DNA of 64,000 nt from Gammaproteobacteria bacterium (GTDB lineage: Bacteria > Pseudomonadota > Gammaproteobacteria > Xanthomonadales > SZUA-36), in contig JAJFLB010000026.1 in NCBI GenBank assembly GCA_021772915.1, forward strand, positions 1-64,000, in the 5' to 3' direction. Positions 49,200 through 59,689 of the stretch are shown here, piece by piece. The position numbers were made by a program, and so were the translations under genes. The notes under the pieces are model-generated. The model saw nothing but the letters and a program-made list of their open reading frames with translations, had not been told where the DNA came from and searched no databases. Numbering within the stretch: the first letter of the stretch is position 1; each line of letters starts with the position of its first letter.

Positions 49200-51624
49200 C
49201 CGTTGCCTCTTTCAGAGGTGGGAAGTCATCCACGGCGATTACCCTGGCCGTGGCCTGTTGCGCGAGACGAACCCCAGTGGCCTGTTCTTCGGTGATAACA
49301 CCGCTTTCAGTGGCGCGTTTTACAAGGCCTTCATAATTTTCAAAATTAACCGTCTCCTTGAGTGCATTTTTTATCGCAATCTCGGCCGATGCCGACTCCA
49401 GCACCAGATGGAAAGCCTTGTTCACGTGGCCCGTGGCATCATTTGTGTCTGAAATAAATACGCCATCAATCAAACGGTCACGGCTTGCATTTTCATGCAG
49501 TAGCAATTTCGCAATCGCCTTGACAACTTTGTCCGACGGGCCACGGTACGGTAGACCAATTGGAAAAATGATCCTGCGGATAAGCGTGCCCAGTACTGGC
49601 ACAGGCAGATTTCTAAGGACCCCCAGCAAACCTTGCTGAATGTTGTAGAGACTGTCTTCCATTCCCCAGGTGAGCAATGGCAGATCACTGTCCTGCCGGC
49701 CTTCGTCTTCAAATCGCTTCAGCATGGCGCTGCCCAGGTAGAGATGTATTAATACATCTGCCAGTCTTCCAGAGAGCTTTTCCTTGAATTTGAATTTTCC
49801 ACCCAACAACACCAGTGCCGAGTCTGAGACAAATGCGAAGGCAGCGCTCATCCGTCCGAGTTTTCGAAAATAGTGTGTGTGCGGGCCCCGTACCGGTGCA
49901 GGGGTTAACCGACCACCACCAAGACCAAGAAGCAGGCTGCGAATCGCGTTACTCAAGGTGTAGCCGACGTGTGCAAACAGCGCGTTATCAAAATCGCGTC
50001 GACCCTTGCTGCTGGCGCCACCTCTAACCGCCTGCATTTCCTTGAGCAGGTAGGGATGAGCACGAATGGCACCCTGGCCGAAAATGATCATCGACCGGGT
50101 CAGGATATTGGCACCCTCAACCGTAATTGAAATGGGCAGAGCTTGGTAGGCGTGGGCAAGATAGTTGTTGGGTCCCTGGATAATACCTTTACCGCCGTGC
50201 ACATCCATGGCGTCCAGAATACATTGACGACTGCTTTCAGTAAGCTGGTATTTGTTGATGGCGGACAGTACGCCTGGTTTTTCTCCTTTATCCAGTGCCA
50301 CCAGTGTCAGTAAACGGGCGGCGTCCATTTGATAGGTGCGGCCCCCGATCCTGGCGAGAGGCTCTTCGACACCGCCAAAATAACCAATGGGCACATCAAA
50401 TTGTGTCCGGATTCGGGCATATGCCCCGGTGAGCATGGTCGACATCTTGCCACCCGCAGCGCCCAAAGACGGCAGAGAAATAGCCCGGCCGGCTGCCAGG
50501 CTTTGCATCAGCATGCGCCAGCCCTGTCCAATACGTTCCTGCCCACCGATCAGCCAGTCCAGGGGTATAAAAACATCCTTGCCACTGGTGGGACCGTTCA
50601 TGAACACGGCACCGACTGGAATGTGACGTCTACCGATTTCTACACCGGGTGTGGCGACCGGGATCAGCGCACAGCTGATTCCCAGGTCCTCGGTATCACC
50701 CAGTAATCCGTCCGGGTCATAAACGCGAAACGCCAGGCCGAGCAAAGTCGCAACCGGGGCGAGCGTGATGTAGCGTTTGTTCCAGCTCACCCGCAGACCC
50801 ACAACTTCCGTGCCGGCAAATTCATCTCTGCACACGATGCCCTTGTCCGGCATGGCACCCGCATCCGACCCGGCCAGCGGTGAGGTAAGTGCAAAACAGG
50901 GGACTTCCTCACCACTGGCGAGACGTGGCAGGAAGTGGGTACGTTGTTCGTCAGTACCGTAGTGCAGTATTAGCTCAGCGGGTCCAAGTGAATTGGGAAC
51001 CATTACCGTAACGGCAGCGGTAAGATTGCGACTTGCAAGTTTCATCACGACCGCAGAGTTAGCCTGGGCTGAAAACTCAAGGCCACCATACCGCTCAGGG
51101 ATAATCATGCTGAAAAATCGCTTGTCACAAATAAACCGCCAGACATGGTCTGGCAAATGTTTGTGTTTATCGCAGATTTCCCAATCATCAAGTAACAGGC
51201 AGAGTTCTTCAGTCGGCCCGTTAAGGAACTCCAACTCCCGATCGCTCAGGGACGGGGCAGGTTGGGCCAGCAGCCTGCGCCAGTGGGGTCTGCCGCTGAA
51301 CAATTCGGCGTCCCACCAGACGGTACCTGCTTCGAGTGCTTCACGTTCAGTCGAGGACAGACTGGGCATGACTTTGCGGAACAGGCTGAACAAACGGTTG
51401 CTGATTAACAGTCGTCTGAGTGGTTTGATGGAGAAACCCATCAGGCTGACAGCCAAGATTCCGTAGGACCAGCGAAACCAGCCTGGAACGGGGTAAAAAT
51501 GCCGAAGCTCCGTGAACGCAAACGTCAATCCGGCCAGAATCGCGACCGTAATGAGCAGTGGAATACGGTAGTAGGCCAGCAAAAGCAGGGACAGTACAAA
51601 TATGGCCAGATAAAAGGCAGTCAT
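49165..51624 (-). CDS. fadE: Acyl-CoA dehydrogenase FadE
   Basis: First step of fatty acid beta-oxidation: FAD-dependent oxidation of acyl-CoA to trans-2-enoyl-CoA, at the membrane. The 819-residue protein has N-terminal membrane helices (about 5-65), then the acyl-CoA dehydrogenase fold with CFALTSPLAGSDAGAMPDKG, WNKRYITLAPVATLLGLAFR and DAMDVHGGKGIIQGPNNYL, and the long C-terminal region of FadE. It resembles E. coli FadE in size and layout. With fadI/fadJ at 60-63 kb it completes the beta-oxidation core. Confidence 0.96.
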   Translation of the reverse strand: MTAFYLAIFVLSLLLLAYYRIPLLITVAILAGLTFAFTELRHFYPVPGWFRWSYGILAVSLMGFSIKPLRRLLISNRLFSLFRKVMPSLSSTEREALEAGTVWWDAELFSGRPHWRRLLAQPAPSLSDRELEFLNGPTEELCLLLDDWEICDKHKHLPDHVWRFICDKRFFSMIIPERYGGLEFSAQANSAVVMKLASRNLTAAVTVMVPNSLGPAELILHYGTDEQRTHFLPRLASGEEVPCFALTSPLAGSDAGAMPDKGIVCRDEFAGTEVVGLRVSWNKRYITLAPVATLLGLAFRVYDPDGLLGDTEDLGISCALIPVATPGVEIGRRHIPVGAVFMNGPTSGKDVFIPLDWLIGGQERIGQGWRMLMQSLAAGRAISLPSLGAAGGKMSTMLTGAYARIRTQFDVPIGYFGGVEEPLARIGGRTYQMDAARLLTLVALDKGEKPGVLSAINKYQLTESSRQCILDAMDVHGGKGIIQGPNNYLAHAYQALPISITVEGANILTRSMIIFGQGAIRAHPYLLKEMQAVRGGASSKGRRDFDNALFAHVGYTLSNAIRSLLLGLGGGRLTPAPVRGPHTHYFRKLGRMSAAFAFVSDSALVLLGGKFKFKEKLSGRLADVLIHLYLGSAMLKRFEDEGRQDSDLPLLTWGMEDSLYNIQQGLLGVLRNLPVPVLGTLIRRIIFPIGLPYRGPSDKVVKAIAKLLLHENASRDRLIDGVFISDTNDATGHVNKAFHLVLESASAEIAIKNALKETVNFENYEGLVKRATESGVITEEQATGVRLAQQATARVIAVDDFPPLKEATGPNISPRRTIE

Positions 51625-51735
51625 TCTTATCCTCGTCTTTGACTAAAGTGACCCAGGGCAATTTTACAGTCATTAAGAACGTTTTCCTCAAAAAAATTCG
51701 CTTTGTGTTCAAACTCAAGCCATTTGCGACTACCC

Positions 51736-51760
51736 CAACGCGCTCCCGGCTGACGCGTTG
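51736..51760. other. Hairpin in the fadE-ndk gap
   Basis: CAACGCG (51736-51742) pairs with CGCGTTG (51754-51760) in the divergent gap 51625-51870. No T-run follows. Apart from this and the AT-rich stretch before ndk, nothing else can be supported there. Confidence 0.35.
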
Positions 51761-51870
51761 CAAGCAGGTCTTCACGAGCTTAAAATTAGCGGTTGTGCAA
51801 GGGATCACGAACCTCGTATGGTCTTTTTTATTAAATCAATAAATATCAAATAGATATCAGGAGTTCTTAA

Positions 51871-52281
51871 GTGTCTATCGAACAAACCTTATCCATCATC
51901 AAGCCCGATGCTGTGGCAAAAAACGTCATTGGTGAAATTTATAGCCGTTTTGAGAAGGCGGGGCTGGTGATTGCTGCTGCGAGAATGCAGCACCTCAGCA
52001 GGGCAGAAGCCGAAGGGTTTTACGCGGTGCATCAGGAACAGCCATTTTTTGCTGATCTGGTTGAGTTCATGACCTCAGGACCGGTCATGATTCAGGTACT
52101 CGAAGGTGAAAATGCCATCAACCTGAATCGTCAATTGATGGGTGCCACCAATCCGGCGTCGGCGGACCCGGGTACCATACGTGCTGATTTTGCTGAAGAT
52201 ATAGGCGCCAACGCGGTACACGGCTCCGATGCGCTGGAAACTGCAAGAACAGAGATTGCCTACTTTTTTGGTAACCTGTAA
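51871..52281 (+). CDS. ndk: Nucleoside diphosphate kinase
   Basis: Transfers the gamma-phosphate between nucleoside tri- and diphosphates. The 136-residue protein has the ATP site SIIKPDAV and the phosphorylated His117 in NAVHGSD. It is slightly shorter than the usual 141-143 residues. The start is GTG 51871 with an AGGAG 7-8 bases upstream. It begins a run of same-strand genes that reaches der. Confidence 0.97.
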   Translation: MSIEQTLSIIKPDAVAKNVIGEIYSRFEKAGLVIAAARMQHLSRAEAEGFYAVHQEQPFFADLVEFMTSGPVMIQVLEGENAINLNRQLMGATNPASADPGTIRADFAEDIGANAVHGSDALETARTEIAYFFGNL

Positions 52282-52298
52282 TTCGGGTGAACGGTTAA

Positions 52299-53405
52299 AT
52301 GGCACACACAAGCCGCATCAATTTGCTCGACCTGGATGAAGCAGGTCTGCGTGGATTTTTTGAATCCATCGGGGAAAAACCCTTTCGGGCCCAGCAGGTG
52401 CTGAAGTGGGTATTTCACCACGCGCAAACCGATATCACCGCAATGACAGATCTTGGTGTGGCCCTGCGTCAGAAGCTGACTGCTATTGCAGAGATCAAGC
52501 TACCTGAAATTATTCATGAACAGCGATCAAGCGATGGCAGCGTCAAATGGCTGATTGGTTTTTCTGGAGGAAATGCAGTCGAGACGGTTTACATTCCCGA
52601 GCCCAAAAGAGGTACCTTGTGTGTGTCATCGCAGGTGGGTTGTGCGCTCAACTGTACTTTTTGTGCCACGGGCGCACAGGGGTTTGCACGTAACCTTACC
52701 AGTAGCGAGATTATAGGCCAGGTTTGGCTTGCGGCACAGGCTCTGGGTCATGAACGCAACGGTGAGCGACGGCTGACCAATATCGTAATGATGGGTATGG
52801 GTGAACCCCTGTTGAATTTTGATGCAGTGGTTTCCGCCATGTCGTTAATGCGAAATGACCTTGGCTTTGGCCTTGCTGCAAAGCGGGTTACCCTGAGCAC
52901 GGCCGGACTGGTTCCCGGGATAAACCGGTTGCGCGAAACCCTCGATGTCGCACTGGCGGTGTCGTTACACGCCCCTGAGGATGCGCTGCGCACTGAGCTT
53001 GTACCGCTTAACCGCAAGTACCCGATTGCCGAGTTGATACAGGCCTGCAGGGATTTTGTGTCGGAAAAACACAAGCGTAGTGTGACCTTTGAATATACAC
53101 TCTTGGACGGCATTAACGACCATCCCGAGCATGCACACAAACTGGTTAAATTATTAAGAACCGTACCTAGCAAGCTGAATCTGATACCATTTAACCCCTT
53201 TTTGGGAACAATTTACCGTTGTTCGAGTGTCCAGCGAATTAAGCAGTTCCAGGAAATAGTGATGCACGGTGGCTTGATCGCAACTGTCAGAAAGACAAGA
53301 GGCGAGGATATTGATGCCGCGTGTGGCCAGCTGGTGGGTAAGGTTTTGGACCGTACCCGAAGAAGTGAACGGGCAAAGTTTGTAACGACAGAGACCACTG
53401 TATGA
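52299..53405 (+). CDS. rlmN: 23S rRNA (A2503)/tRNA (A37) C2-methyltransferase
   Basis: A 368-residue radical SAM methyltransferase. The iron-sulfur cluster cysteines are Cys115, Cys119 and Cys122 ([12 protein letters not shown]); the resolving cysteine is near the end in DIDAACGQL. Other blocks are [21 protein letters not shown] and VSLHAPED. It methylates A2503 in 23S rRNA and A37 in some tRNAs. The stop overlaps pilF by 4 bases. Confidence 0.97.
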   Translation: MAHTSRINLLDLDEAGLRGFFESIGEKPFRAQQVLKWVFHHAQTDITAMTDLGVALRQKLTAIAEIKLPEIIHEQRSSDGSVKWLIGFSGGNAVETVYIPEPKRGTLCVSSQVGCALNCTFCATGAQGFARNLTSSEIIGQVWLAAQALGHERNGERRLTNIVMMGMGEPLLNFDAVVSAMSLMRNDLGFGLAAKRVTLSTAGLVPGINRLRETLDVALAVSLHAPEDALRTELVPLNRKYPIAELIQACRDFVSEKHKRSVTFEYTLLDGINDHPEHAHKLVKLLRTVPSKLNLIPFNPFLGTIYRCSSVQRIKQFQEIVMHGGLIATVRKTRGEDIDAACGQLVGKVLDRTRRSERAKFVTTETTV

Positions 53406-54214
53406 AGACCGCAGTCCAGCAGTACCGCATTGATCGCACACCAAGGGTGTGCCGGGAACTACTGGTGTTCTGTTTGTTTTTGGCCTCAATACTGTTGTCA
53501 GCTTGTGCAGGTAGTGGAGCCGTCGACACTGATGACGAAACGCTTGGACGTAAATCTGCCGAGTCCAACACCTCGCTGGGTCTTGAGTATATGAATCGCG
53601 GACAGTTGGAAGTGGCCTTGGGGAAACTCAAGAAAGCGGTAGTGGATGACCCTGGCTACGCACCAGGCCACACCGTGCTGGCCGTACTATATGAACGTAT
53701 CGGAGAGTTGGAGTTGGCGGGAAAACACTACCAAAGCGCCTACAAGGCAGACCCGGCGAATGGCGATGTTAATAATAATTATGGGGTCTACTTGTGTAAG
53801 ACAAAAAATGCCAACAGTGCAACGCGTCACTTTCTCAAGGCTCTAGAGGATCCGTTCTATCGTTCGCCGGCAGTTGCATTGACCAATGCCGGTTCCTGTG
53901 CGCTGAGTCAGAATAAGATAGCCGAGGCCAATGATTATTCACGCCGGGCCCTACAATACGATCCAAAATTTCCTGATGCCCTGGTGACCATGGCCAGGTT
54001 GAGCTTCATGGAAAAGAACTACCTGCGGTCACGTGCGTTTATGCAGCGGTATGAAGTAAGCAGCAACCATACCGCAGGAACACTGTTGCTTGGGTTTCAG
54101 TTGGAAAGCGCTTTGCAGGATGACGCTGCTGCCGACGCATACTTGTTGGCGCTAAGAAACAGTTTTCCCGATTCCGCGCAGGCTGAACAAGCCTTGAGGT
54201 CAATAGAACAATGA
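53402..54214 (+). CDS. pilF: Type IV pilus biogenesis lipoprotein PilF/PilW
   Basis: A 270-residue outer-membrane lipoprotein: a long basic N-region, hydrophobic stretch and lipobox LSAC with Cys35. About six TPR repeats follow (for example [19 protein letters not shown] and [16 protein letters not shown]). PilF/PilW helps the PilQ secretin reach the outer membrane. The position between rlmN and rodZ is the standard one. Confidence 0.9.
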   Translation: MKTAVQQYRIDRTPRVCRELLVFCLFLASILLSACAGSGAVDTDDETLGRKSAESNTSLGLEYMNRGQLEVALGKLKKAVVDDPGYAPGHTVLAVLYERIGELELAGKHYQSAYKADPANGDVNNNYGVYLCKTKNANSATRHFLKALEDPFYRSPAVALTNAGSCALSQNKIAEANDYSRRALQYDPKFPDALVTMARLSFMEKNYLRSRAFMQRYEVSSNHTAGTLLLGFQLESALQDDAAADAYLLALRNSFPDSAQAEQALRSIEQ

Positions 54215-55071
54215 GTAAGCAACCGGACCTTTACCCGCTCGCTACAGGAGAGCACCTGAAGCAGCAACGGTTGAGACGTAAATTGTCTCTGGAGAATGTG
54301 GCCAGCGCCATTAGCCTGGACCTTGAATTACTCAGGGACATTGAGGCTGACAGGGCTATTGATATTGCCACGGTTTATAAAAAAGGCTACGTCCGGGCAT
54401 ATGCACACTACTTGAAAATTCCGGAGCAGGAAATCAGCACGCTGGTGGAGTCCATTGGTGCATCGGAAATGCAGCTGCGAACTATTTTCCAGATTTCAAC
54501 CCGGCGCAATCCTGCGGATCGATGGCTACGTGGGACCAGTTATGTTCTGGCGTCACTGTTGGTTGGGACGCTGGTCTGGCAGTTTACTCATGAGGCCGTG
54601 CGTTTGTCACAAAACGAATCACTGTTCAGTTTTGGCCAGGAAAACCAGCAAACCAGGAAAGAGAATGCCAATGGCAGACAGACATTCAGTGTTCCTGTGA
54701 ATGCATCCATTACTTCATTGGGTGCACTGCATACTACCCGGGCGGGGGGACCTGACACTGCTGAACAGGCATGGGCTGCGGTCAGTCAGCCTGCATTACC
54801 TGAGGGCGAGAGCCGTTTGCAAGTGCGTGTCTCCGCTGACAGCTGGATTGAAATCACTGATGCGCTCGGCCGGGAACTGGAGATGGACTTGTTGCGTGGT
54901 GGCAATGAGAAAGCGTACCAGGGGACACCCCCATTCCGGATGCTCTTCGGACAGGCGGCGGCGGTCAGGTTGACCGTGGATGGAGAACCCGTGGACCTTT
55001 CCGGATTCACCCATGAAAATGTAGCCCGCATCACATGGCCACAAGCGACAGCCCAGCCACAGCCAGAATGA
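54211..55071 (+). CDS. rodZ: RodZ-like cell-shape protein
   Basis: A 286-residue protein with the three RodZ parts: a cytoplasmic Cro-type helix-turn-helix (about 10-75), one membrane helix (about 107-127) and a periplasmic DUF4115 domain at the end (about 200-278, DSWIEITDALGRELEMDLLRGG). RodZ links MreB to the elongation machinery. ATGA overlaps join it to pilF and hisS. Confidence 0.93.
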   Translation: MSKQPDLYPLATGEHLKQQRLRRKLSLENVASAISLDLELLRDIEADRAIDIATVYKKGYVRAYAHYLKIPEQEISTLVESIGASEMQLRTIFQISTRRNPADRWLRGTSYVLASLLVGTLVWQFTHEAVRLSQNESLFSFGQENQQTRKENANGRQTFSVPVNASITSLGALHTTRAGGPDTAEQAWAAVSQPALPEGESRLQVRVSADSWIEITDALGRELEMDLLRGGNEKAYQGTPPFRMLFGQAAAVRLTVDGEPVDLSGFTHENVARITWPQATAQPQPE

Positions 55072-56342
55072 ATTCTCCAATCAGGTCAATCCGTGGGATG
55101 AGCGACATCCTGCCGGAGGACATTCGCTACTGGCGCAGACTGGAACAAATTGCTGAAAAGACGTTTTTGACGCACGGGTTTGAGCAAATTCGTATCCCAC
55201 TGCTGGAAAAAACAGAGGTGTTTACACGTGCCATAGGGTCGGCAACTGACGTTGTCGCCAAGGAAATGTACAGTTTTGAGGATCGCAAGGGCACGTCGTT
55301 GAGTCTGCGGCCGGAAGGAACTGCGGGTGTGGTGCGTGCAGCTTTGCAAAACAGTCTGTTGTACGGGCCGGTCAACCGGCTCTGGTATAGCGGACCCATG
55401 TTTCGCTATGAGCGTCCACAGAAAGGCCGGAGCCGACAATTTCATCAACTCGGTGCCGAGCTTTTTGGAGCCGCCGGCCCTGATGCGGATGCCGAAATCA
55501 TCGCGTTGGGAAGCCGTTTGTGGTCAAACCTTGGGTTGGAAGGGTTGCGGCTGGAATTGAACTCACTTGGCAATGCAGATGAACGGCAGGACTATCGCGT
55601 GCGGCTGCAGGGATTTCTACAAGCTCATCGACATGAGCTTGACGACGAAACAAACGAACGAGCAGAACGGAATCCACTGCGGGTGTTGGACAGCAAGAAT
55701 CCTCAAGTCAGGGACTTGCTCACGGAAGCCCCACTGTTAAGGGATCAACTTGGCACTGCGTCTCGCCAGCATTACGACCAACTAAAAGCGTATCTGGATC
55801 GGTTGGGAATCGAATATCATGAAAATCCCCGTCTGGTACGTGGACTTGATTACTATTGTCATACCGTCTTTGAATGGATAACAGACGAATTGGGTGCTCA
55901 GGGCACTGTTTGCGCCGGTGGTCGTTACGATAATCTGGTTGAGTTGCAGGGTGGTAAGCCCTGGCCGGGCATCGGTTTTGCGATGGGTGAGGAAAGACTG
56001 GTTGAACTGCTCCGGAAAAAAGACGATATTGTGCCACCAATTGTGCATGCCTATCTGATTGCAGTGGGTGAAAACAGTACTGAATCTGCATTGGAACTGG
56101 CGTATGATTTGCGCGCCAGCGTTCCGGGTCTGCAACTGCTCAACAATCTGAATGGCGGCAGTTTCAAAGCCCAGTTCAAGCGCGCAGACCGTAGCGGGGC
56201 AATGTTGGGGTTGGTTTTGGGCGAGAATGAAATCAGTGGCGGTCAGGTTACTGTCAAGTTTCTGCGCCAAGATGCGGAGCAACTCAAACTGGATCGCAGT
56301 GAGACCACAGATTGGCTCCGTGGATATATCGATTCAATTTAG
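55068..56342 (+). CDS. hisS: Histidyl-tRNA synthetase
   Basis: A 424-residue class II synthetase. Motif 1 region starts at RSIRGMSDILPED, motif 2 is FRYERPQKGRSRQFHQLGAE, the histidine loop is LVRGLDYYCHTVFE and motif 3 is GIGFAMGEERL. A C-terminal anticodon-binding domain follows. ATG 55068 overlaps the rodZ stop (ATGA). In many relatives ispG stands between rodZ and hisS; it is absent here. Confidence 0.97.
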   Translation: MNSPIRSIRGMSDILPEDIRYWRRLEQIAEKTFLTHGFEQIRIPLLEKTEVFTRAIGSATDVVAKEMYSFEDRKGTSLSLRPEGTAGVVRAALQNSLLYGPVNRLWYSGPMFRYERPQKGRSRQFHQLGAELFGAAGPDADAEIIALGSRLWSNLGLEGLRLELNSLGNADERQDYRVRLQGFLQAHRHELDDETNERAERNPLRVLDSKNPQVRDLLTEAPLLRDQLGTASRQHYDQLKAYLDRLGIEYHENPRLVRGLDYYCHTVFEWITDELGAQGTVCAGGRYDNLVELQGGKPWPGIGFAMGEERLVELLRKKDDIVPPIVHAYLIAVGENSTESALELAYDLRASVPGLQLLNNLNGGSFKAQFKRADRSGAMLGLVLGENEISGGQVTVKFLRQDAEQLKLDRSETTDWLRGYIDSI

Positions 56343-56408
56343 GAGCCCGTTAATTTTCTGCCGTGCAGCAGCCGGTGAACTTTTCAACTTATGGAATAGC
56401 TAAAAACA

Positions 56409-57080
56409 ATGTCCGACTTATATGACACTCATGAACAGGGTGAACGCGTAAAAAACTGGTTACGAGAGAACGGTGGTGCCATGGTCATGGGCCTGGTGCT
56501 TGCATTTGGTCTGATGTTTGGCTTTAAACAGTGGCAGGCCTGGGAAGTGTCCAAGCGCCAACAGGCATCGGCAGAGTACCAGATGCTGGTCAGCTTGCTT
56601 GAGGCTGGCAATATGGATGCTGCCGTACCCAATTACGAAGTCCTGAAATCAGAGTTCTCCGGTTCTGCTTACACCGCCATGGCGGCAATGTTAATGGCCA
56701 AGGCAAGGATAGAGTCCGGTCAAGTGGATCTGGCCGCCCGGGCCCTGGAGTTTGCAATGGAAAACGGGCAGCCCGCCCCGCTAAAAGTGATTGCCCGGGA
56801 ACGCCTTGCGCGTGTCAGATTGAGCCAGGGTGATACCGAGACGGCGCAACAGCTGCTTGACAGTGTGTCTTCCGAAACTGGCTTTGAAGCTCAGTTCGAG
56901 GAAATTCGTGGGGATATCCACCTGGCCAAGGGTGAGGAGGATCTGGCAATCGAACGTTACCGGTCCGCCCTGGACAAACTTGAGGAAGGCGTCGGAAACA
57001 GGGAATACCTCACCATGAAGTTGGAGGCGCTTGGCGCCGGCCCGGATACAATTGCCGATACCAATGGGGGTGAGCCGTGA
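56409..57080 (+). CDS. yfgM: YfgM-like ancillary SecYEG protein
   Basis: A 223-residue protein with one membrane helix near the N-terminus (about 18-37) and a periplasmic TPR-like domain. YfgM binds PpiD at the Sec translocon and helps periplasmic chaperone trafficking. DTHEQGERVKNWLRENG and the FKQWQAWEVSKRQQASAEYQ block are typical. Between hisS and bamB as in E. coli; its end overlaps bamB by 4 bases. Confidence 0.92.
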   Translation: MSDLYDTHEQGERVKNWLRENGGAMVMGLVLAFGLMFGFKQWQAWEVSKRQQASAEYQMLVSLLEAGNMDAAVPNYEVLKSEFSGSAYTAMAAMLMAKARIESGQVDLAARALEFAMENGQPAPLKVIARERLARVRLSQGDTETAQQLLDSVSSETGFEAQFEEIRGDIHLAKGEEDLAIERYRSALDKLEEGVGNREYLTMKLEALGAGPDTIADTNGGEP

Positions 57081-58243
57081 GGCGGTTTTTTTTCCCCGCG
57101 CTGCTGGTGTTATTACTGCTTGACGGTTGCAGCTGGATAAAAGGCTGGGGTCAGGACGATGATGCAGATGCCCCTGCTGAATTGGTTGAATTTAGCGCTA
57201 CGCTCAACGTCAGAAAGGTCTGGTCAACAGGTGTCGGCAGTGGTCTGGATGAAGCCGGGCGGCAGCTGCGCCCCGTGTTTTCTTCAGGCAGTTTGTTTGC
57301 GGCTGACTATAAAGGCCTCCTGGTGGCGCTTAACGCCGAAAATGGCCGCAAGCAATGGGAGATCAAAACCAAATTACCATTTTCCGGTGGGCCCGGTGTT
57401 TCAGGGAATCTACTACTCATGGGAACACAAGACGGTGAAGTGTTCGCCTTTGATGCGACCACTGGAGGTCAGTTGTGGTCGGCCAAAGTAACCTCAGAAG
57501 TGCTGGCAGCACCTTCTGAGGCTGACGGCATTGTAGTTGTGCGCTGTATTGATGGACGCGTATTTGGTCTGGATGCCAATACTGGTCAGCGATTGTGGAT
57601 TTATGACCACAGTGTCCCGCTATTGACCTTACGGGGCAACGCGCCGCCATTACTGAGAGCAGGGGTTGTCTTCATTGGCTATGACGGTGGGCAGGTCGTG
57701 GCATTGAGGCTGAATGATGGCACGCTGATGTGGGAGCGACGGCTGGCCACCTCAGGAGGCCGGACAGAACTTGAGCGGATGGCAGATATCGACGGTCAGT
57801 TGGTTTTTATAGCCTCTGATTTGCTGGTTTCAAGCTACAAAAGCCGTCTTGCTTCACTGGCAGCAGATTCCGGTAGTTTGCTGTGGTTCAAGGATGTTTC
57901 TTCAGCCACTGGAGTTGCAGTGAGTCGTGTGAATTTGGCACTCAGTGACAAGGATGGCAATCTGTGGATGCTGGACCGGCGTAATGGGGCGGAATTCTGG
58001 AAGCATGACCAACTGCTTCGCCGGGGTCTGACCCGTCCGGCTTTCTATGGCAGTTTCGTTGTAGTGGGCGATGCGGAGGGCTATTTGCATTGGATCAACA
58101 ACAGTGACGGGCAGTTCGCAGCACGGATCAAGCTGGGTGGCGATGGGTTTGCCGGCCCGCCCCTGGTGGTGGGCAATACACTGTATGCCATGACCAAAAA
58201 GGGCGAATTGTCGGCCTACCGAGCGGGCGCAGCTCTGAATTGA
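57077..58243 (+). CDS. bamB: Outer membrane assembly lipoprotein BamB
   Basis: A 388-residue lipoprotein with lipobox LLDGC (Cys18) and an eight-bladed PQQ-like beta-propeller, seen as repeated units such as GLLVALNAENGRKQWEIKT, GEVFAFDATTGGQLWSAKV and GRVFGLDANTGQRLWIYDH. It is part of the BAM complex that inserts beta-barrel proteins. GTG 57077 starts within the end of yfgM. Confidence 0.95.
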   Translation: MRRFFFPALLVLLLLDGCSWIKGWGQDDDADAPAELVEFSATLNVRKVWSTGVGSGLDEAGRQLRPVFSSGSLFAADYKGLLVALNAENGRKQWEIKTKLPFSGGPGVSGNLLLMGTQDGEVFAFDATTGGQLWSAKVTSEVLAAPSEADGIVVVRCIDGRVFGLDANTGQRLWIYDHSVPLLTLRGNAPPLLRAGVVFIGYDGGQVVALRLNDGTLMWERRLATSGGRTELERMADIDGQLVFIASDLLVSSYKSRLASLAADSGSLLWFKDVSSATGVAVSRVNLALSDKDGNLWMLDRRNGAEFWKHDQLLRRGLTRPAFYGSFVVVGDAEGYLHWINNSDGQFAARIKLGGDGFAGPPLVVGNTLYAMTKKGELSAYRAGAALN

Positions 58244-58258
58244 TCCGGTGGATGAGTC

Positions 58259-59656
58259 ATGTTACCCGTTGTAGCCATCGTCGGCCGTCCAAATGTCGGC
58301 AAGTCCACCCTTTTTAACGCACTGACACACACACGTGATGCTTTGGTCGCCAATGTTCCGGGGGTCACCCGGGACCGGCAATATGGCATCAGCGATGTGG
58401 GTGACTCTCCCTGTGTTTTGATTGATACCGGGGGACTGGTGGGCCAGGCTGAAGGCATCGATTACCTGACAGCCCGCCAGGTCCTCCAGGCCATTGATGA
58501 GTCACAACTGGTGTTGTTCGTGGTGAGCGCCAGGGAGGGTCTGACACATGCTGATGAAGAAATAGGCAAAGTACTGCGTCAGCGCGACCGGCCAGTTTTG
58601 CTCGTGGGTAACAAGACGGATGGCACGGATCCTGACATGTCACTGGCAGAATTTTCAGCACTGGGAATGGGTGCAGCCTTGCCGGTAGCGGCCTCACATC
58701 GCCAGGGGATGTCCGCCTTGATGGAGCAGGTAGTTTCCGAATTACCACTGTTCGAGGTACCCGAGGCGAGCCAGGAACCGGATGAGGATCGTTTGCGTCT
58801 GGCAATCGTAGGCAGACCGAATGTTGGTAAGTCAACGCTGGTCAATCGTCTGCTTGGCGAAGAAAGAGTGATGGCATATGACACCCCAGGTACTACACGC
58901 GACAGCATCAGCACCTTTATGGAGCGGGCGGGTACCCGATACGAACTGATAGACACTGCGGGTGTTCGCAGACGCTCCCGGGTTACCGACGCCATTGAGA
59001 AGTTCAGCGTAATAAAAGCCTTGCAGGCCATTGACCGGGCACACGTGGTTGTATTGATGCTGGATGCCACCGAGGGAATAACCGACCAGGACACCACTTT
59101 ACTGGGACACATCATGCGCCGGGGCAGGGCGCTGGTGATTGCCCTGAATAAATGGGACAGTGTGGATGCTGATCAACGCAAGCAGGTTTTGTCGGAAATG
59201 GATCGCCGTCTGAGATTCATTAACTGGGCACGGCAAATACAACTGTCAGCATTACGCGGCTCGGGATTGAAAGTGCTGCTCAGGGCTGTTCGTGAAGCCT
59301 GGAGAAGCGCAACCCTTGAAATGCCGACTCCTGAACTGACCAGGGTACTGCAACAAGCCTGGCAGGCCCACCAGCCACCCATGAGTCAGGGGCGCTCATC
59401 ACGGCTGAGATTTGCACACGCCGGCGGCAATCTGCCCCCACGTATTGTCATCCATGGCAATCGCACGGATGCCATCCCGACAGCATACAAGCGCTACCTT
59501 GAGAACGTATTTATCAAGCACTTCAAGTTGAAAGGAACCCCATTGCTGATTGAACTTCGCAGTGGAGACAACCCATACAAGGACAAGAAAAACAAGCTGA
59601 CCCAACGGCAGTTGGCCAAACGCAGACGACTGAAGAAATTCACCAAAAGGAAGTAA
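58259..59656 (+). CDS. der: Ribosome-assembly GTPase Der (EngA)
   Basis: A 465-residue protein with two G domains, each with GRPNVGKST: residues ~8-16 and ~185-193. The G3 motifs are DTGGL and DTAGV, and G4 are NKTD and NKWD. The KH-like C-terminal domain ends in a basic tail rich in Lys/Arg. It acts in 50S subunit maturation. It closes the ndk-der block and converges with fadI. Confidence 0.97.
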   Translation: MLPVVAIVGRPNVGKSTLFNALTHTRDALVANVPGVTRDRQYGISDVGDSPCVLIDTGGLVGQAEGIDYLTARQVLQAIDESQLVLFVVSAREGLTHADEEIGKVLRQRDRPVLLVGNKTDGTDPDMSLAEFSALGMGAALPVAASHRQGMSALMEQVVSELPLFEVPEASQEPDEDRLRLAIVGRPNVGKSTLVNRLLGEERVMAYDTPGTTRDSISTFMERAGTRYELIDTAGVRRRSRVTDAIEKFSVIKALQAIDRAHVVVLMLDATEGITDQDTTLLGHIMRRGRALVIALNKWDSVDADQRKQVLSEMDRRLRFINWARQIQLSALRGSGLKVLLRAVREAWRSATLEMPTPELTRVLQQAWQAHQPPMSQGRSSRLRFAHAGGNLPPRIVIHGNRTDAIPTAYKRYLENVFIKHFKLKGTPLLIELRSGDNPYKDKKNKLTQRQLAKRRRLKKFTKRK

Positions 59657-59689
59657 GGGGACTCCTTGAATTTCTGGAAATATTATTTA

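Noticed and set aside
51421-51480. Fifth REP-like unit (GTAGGACC in fadE)
   Set aside because: Only the first eight bases match; neither hairpin nor GTCGGGAA tail is present and the region is ordinary FadE coding sequence.
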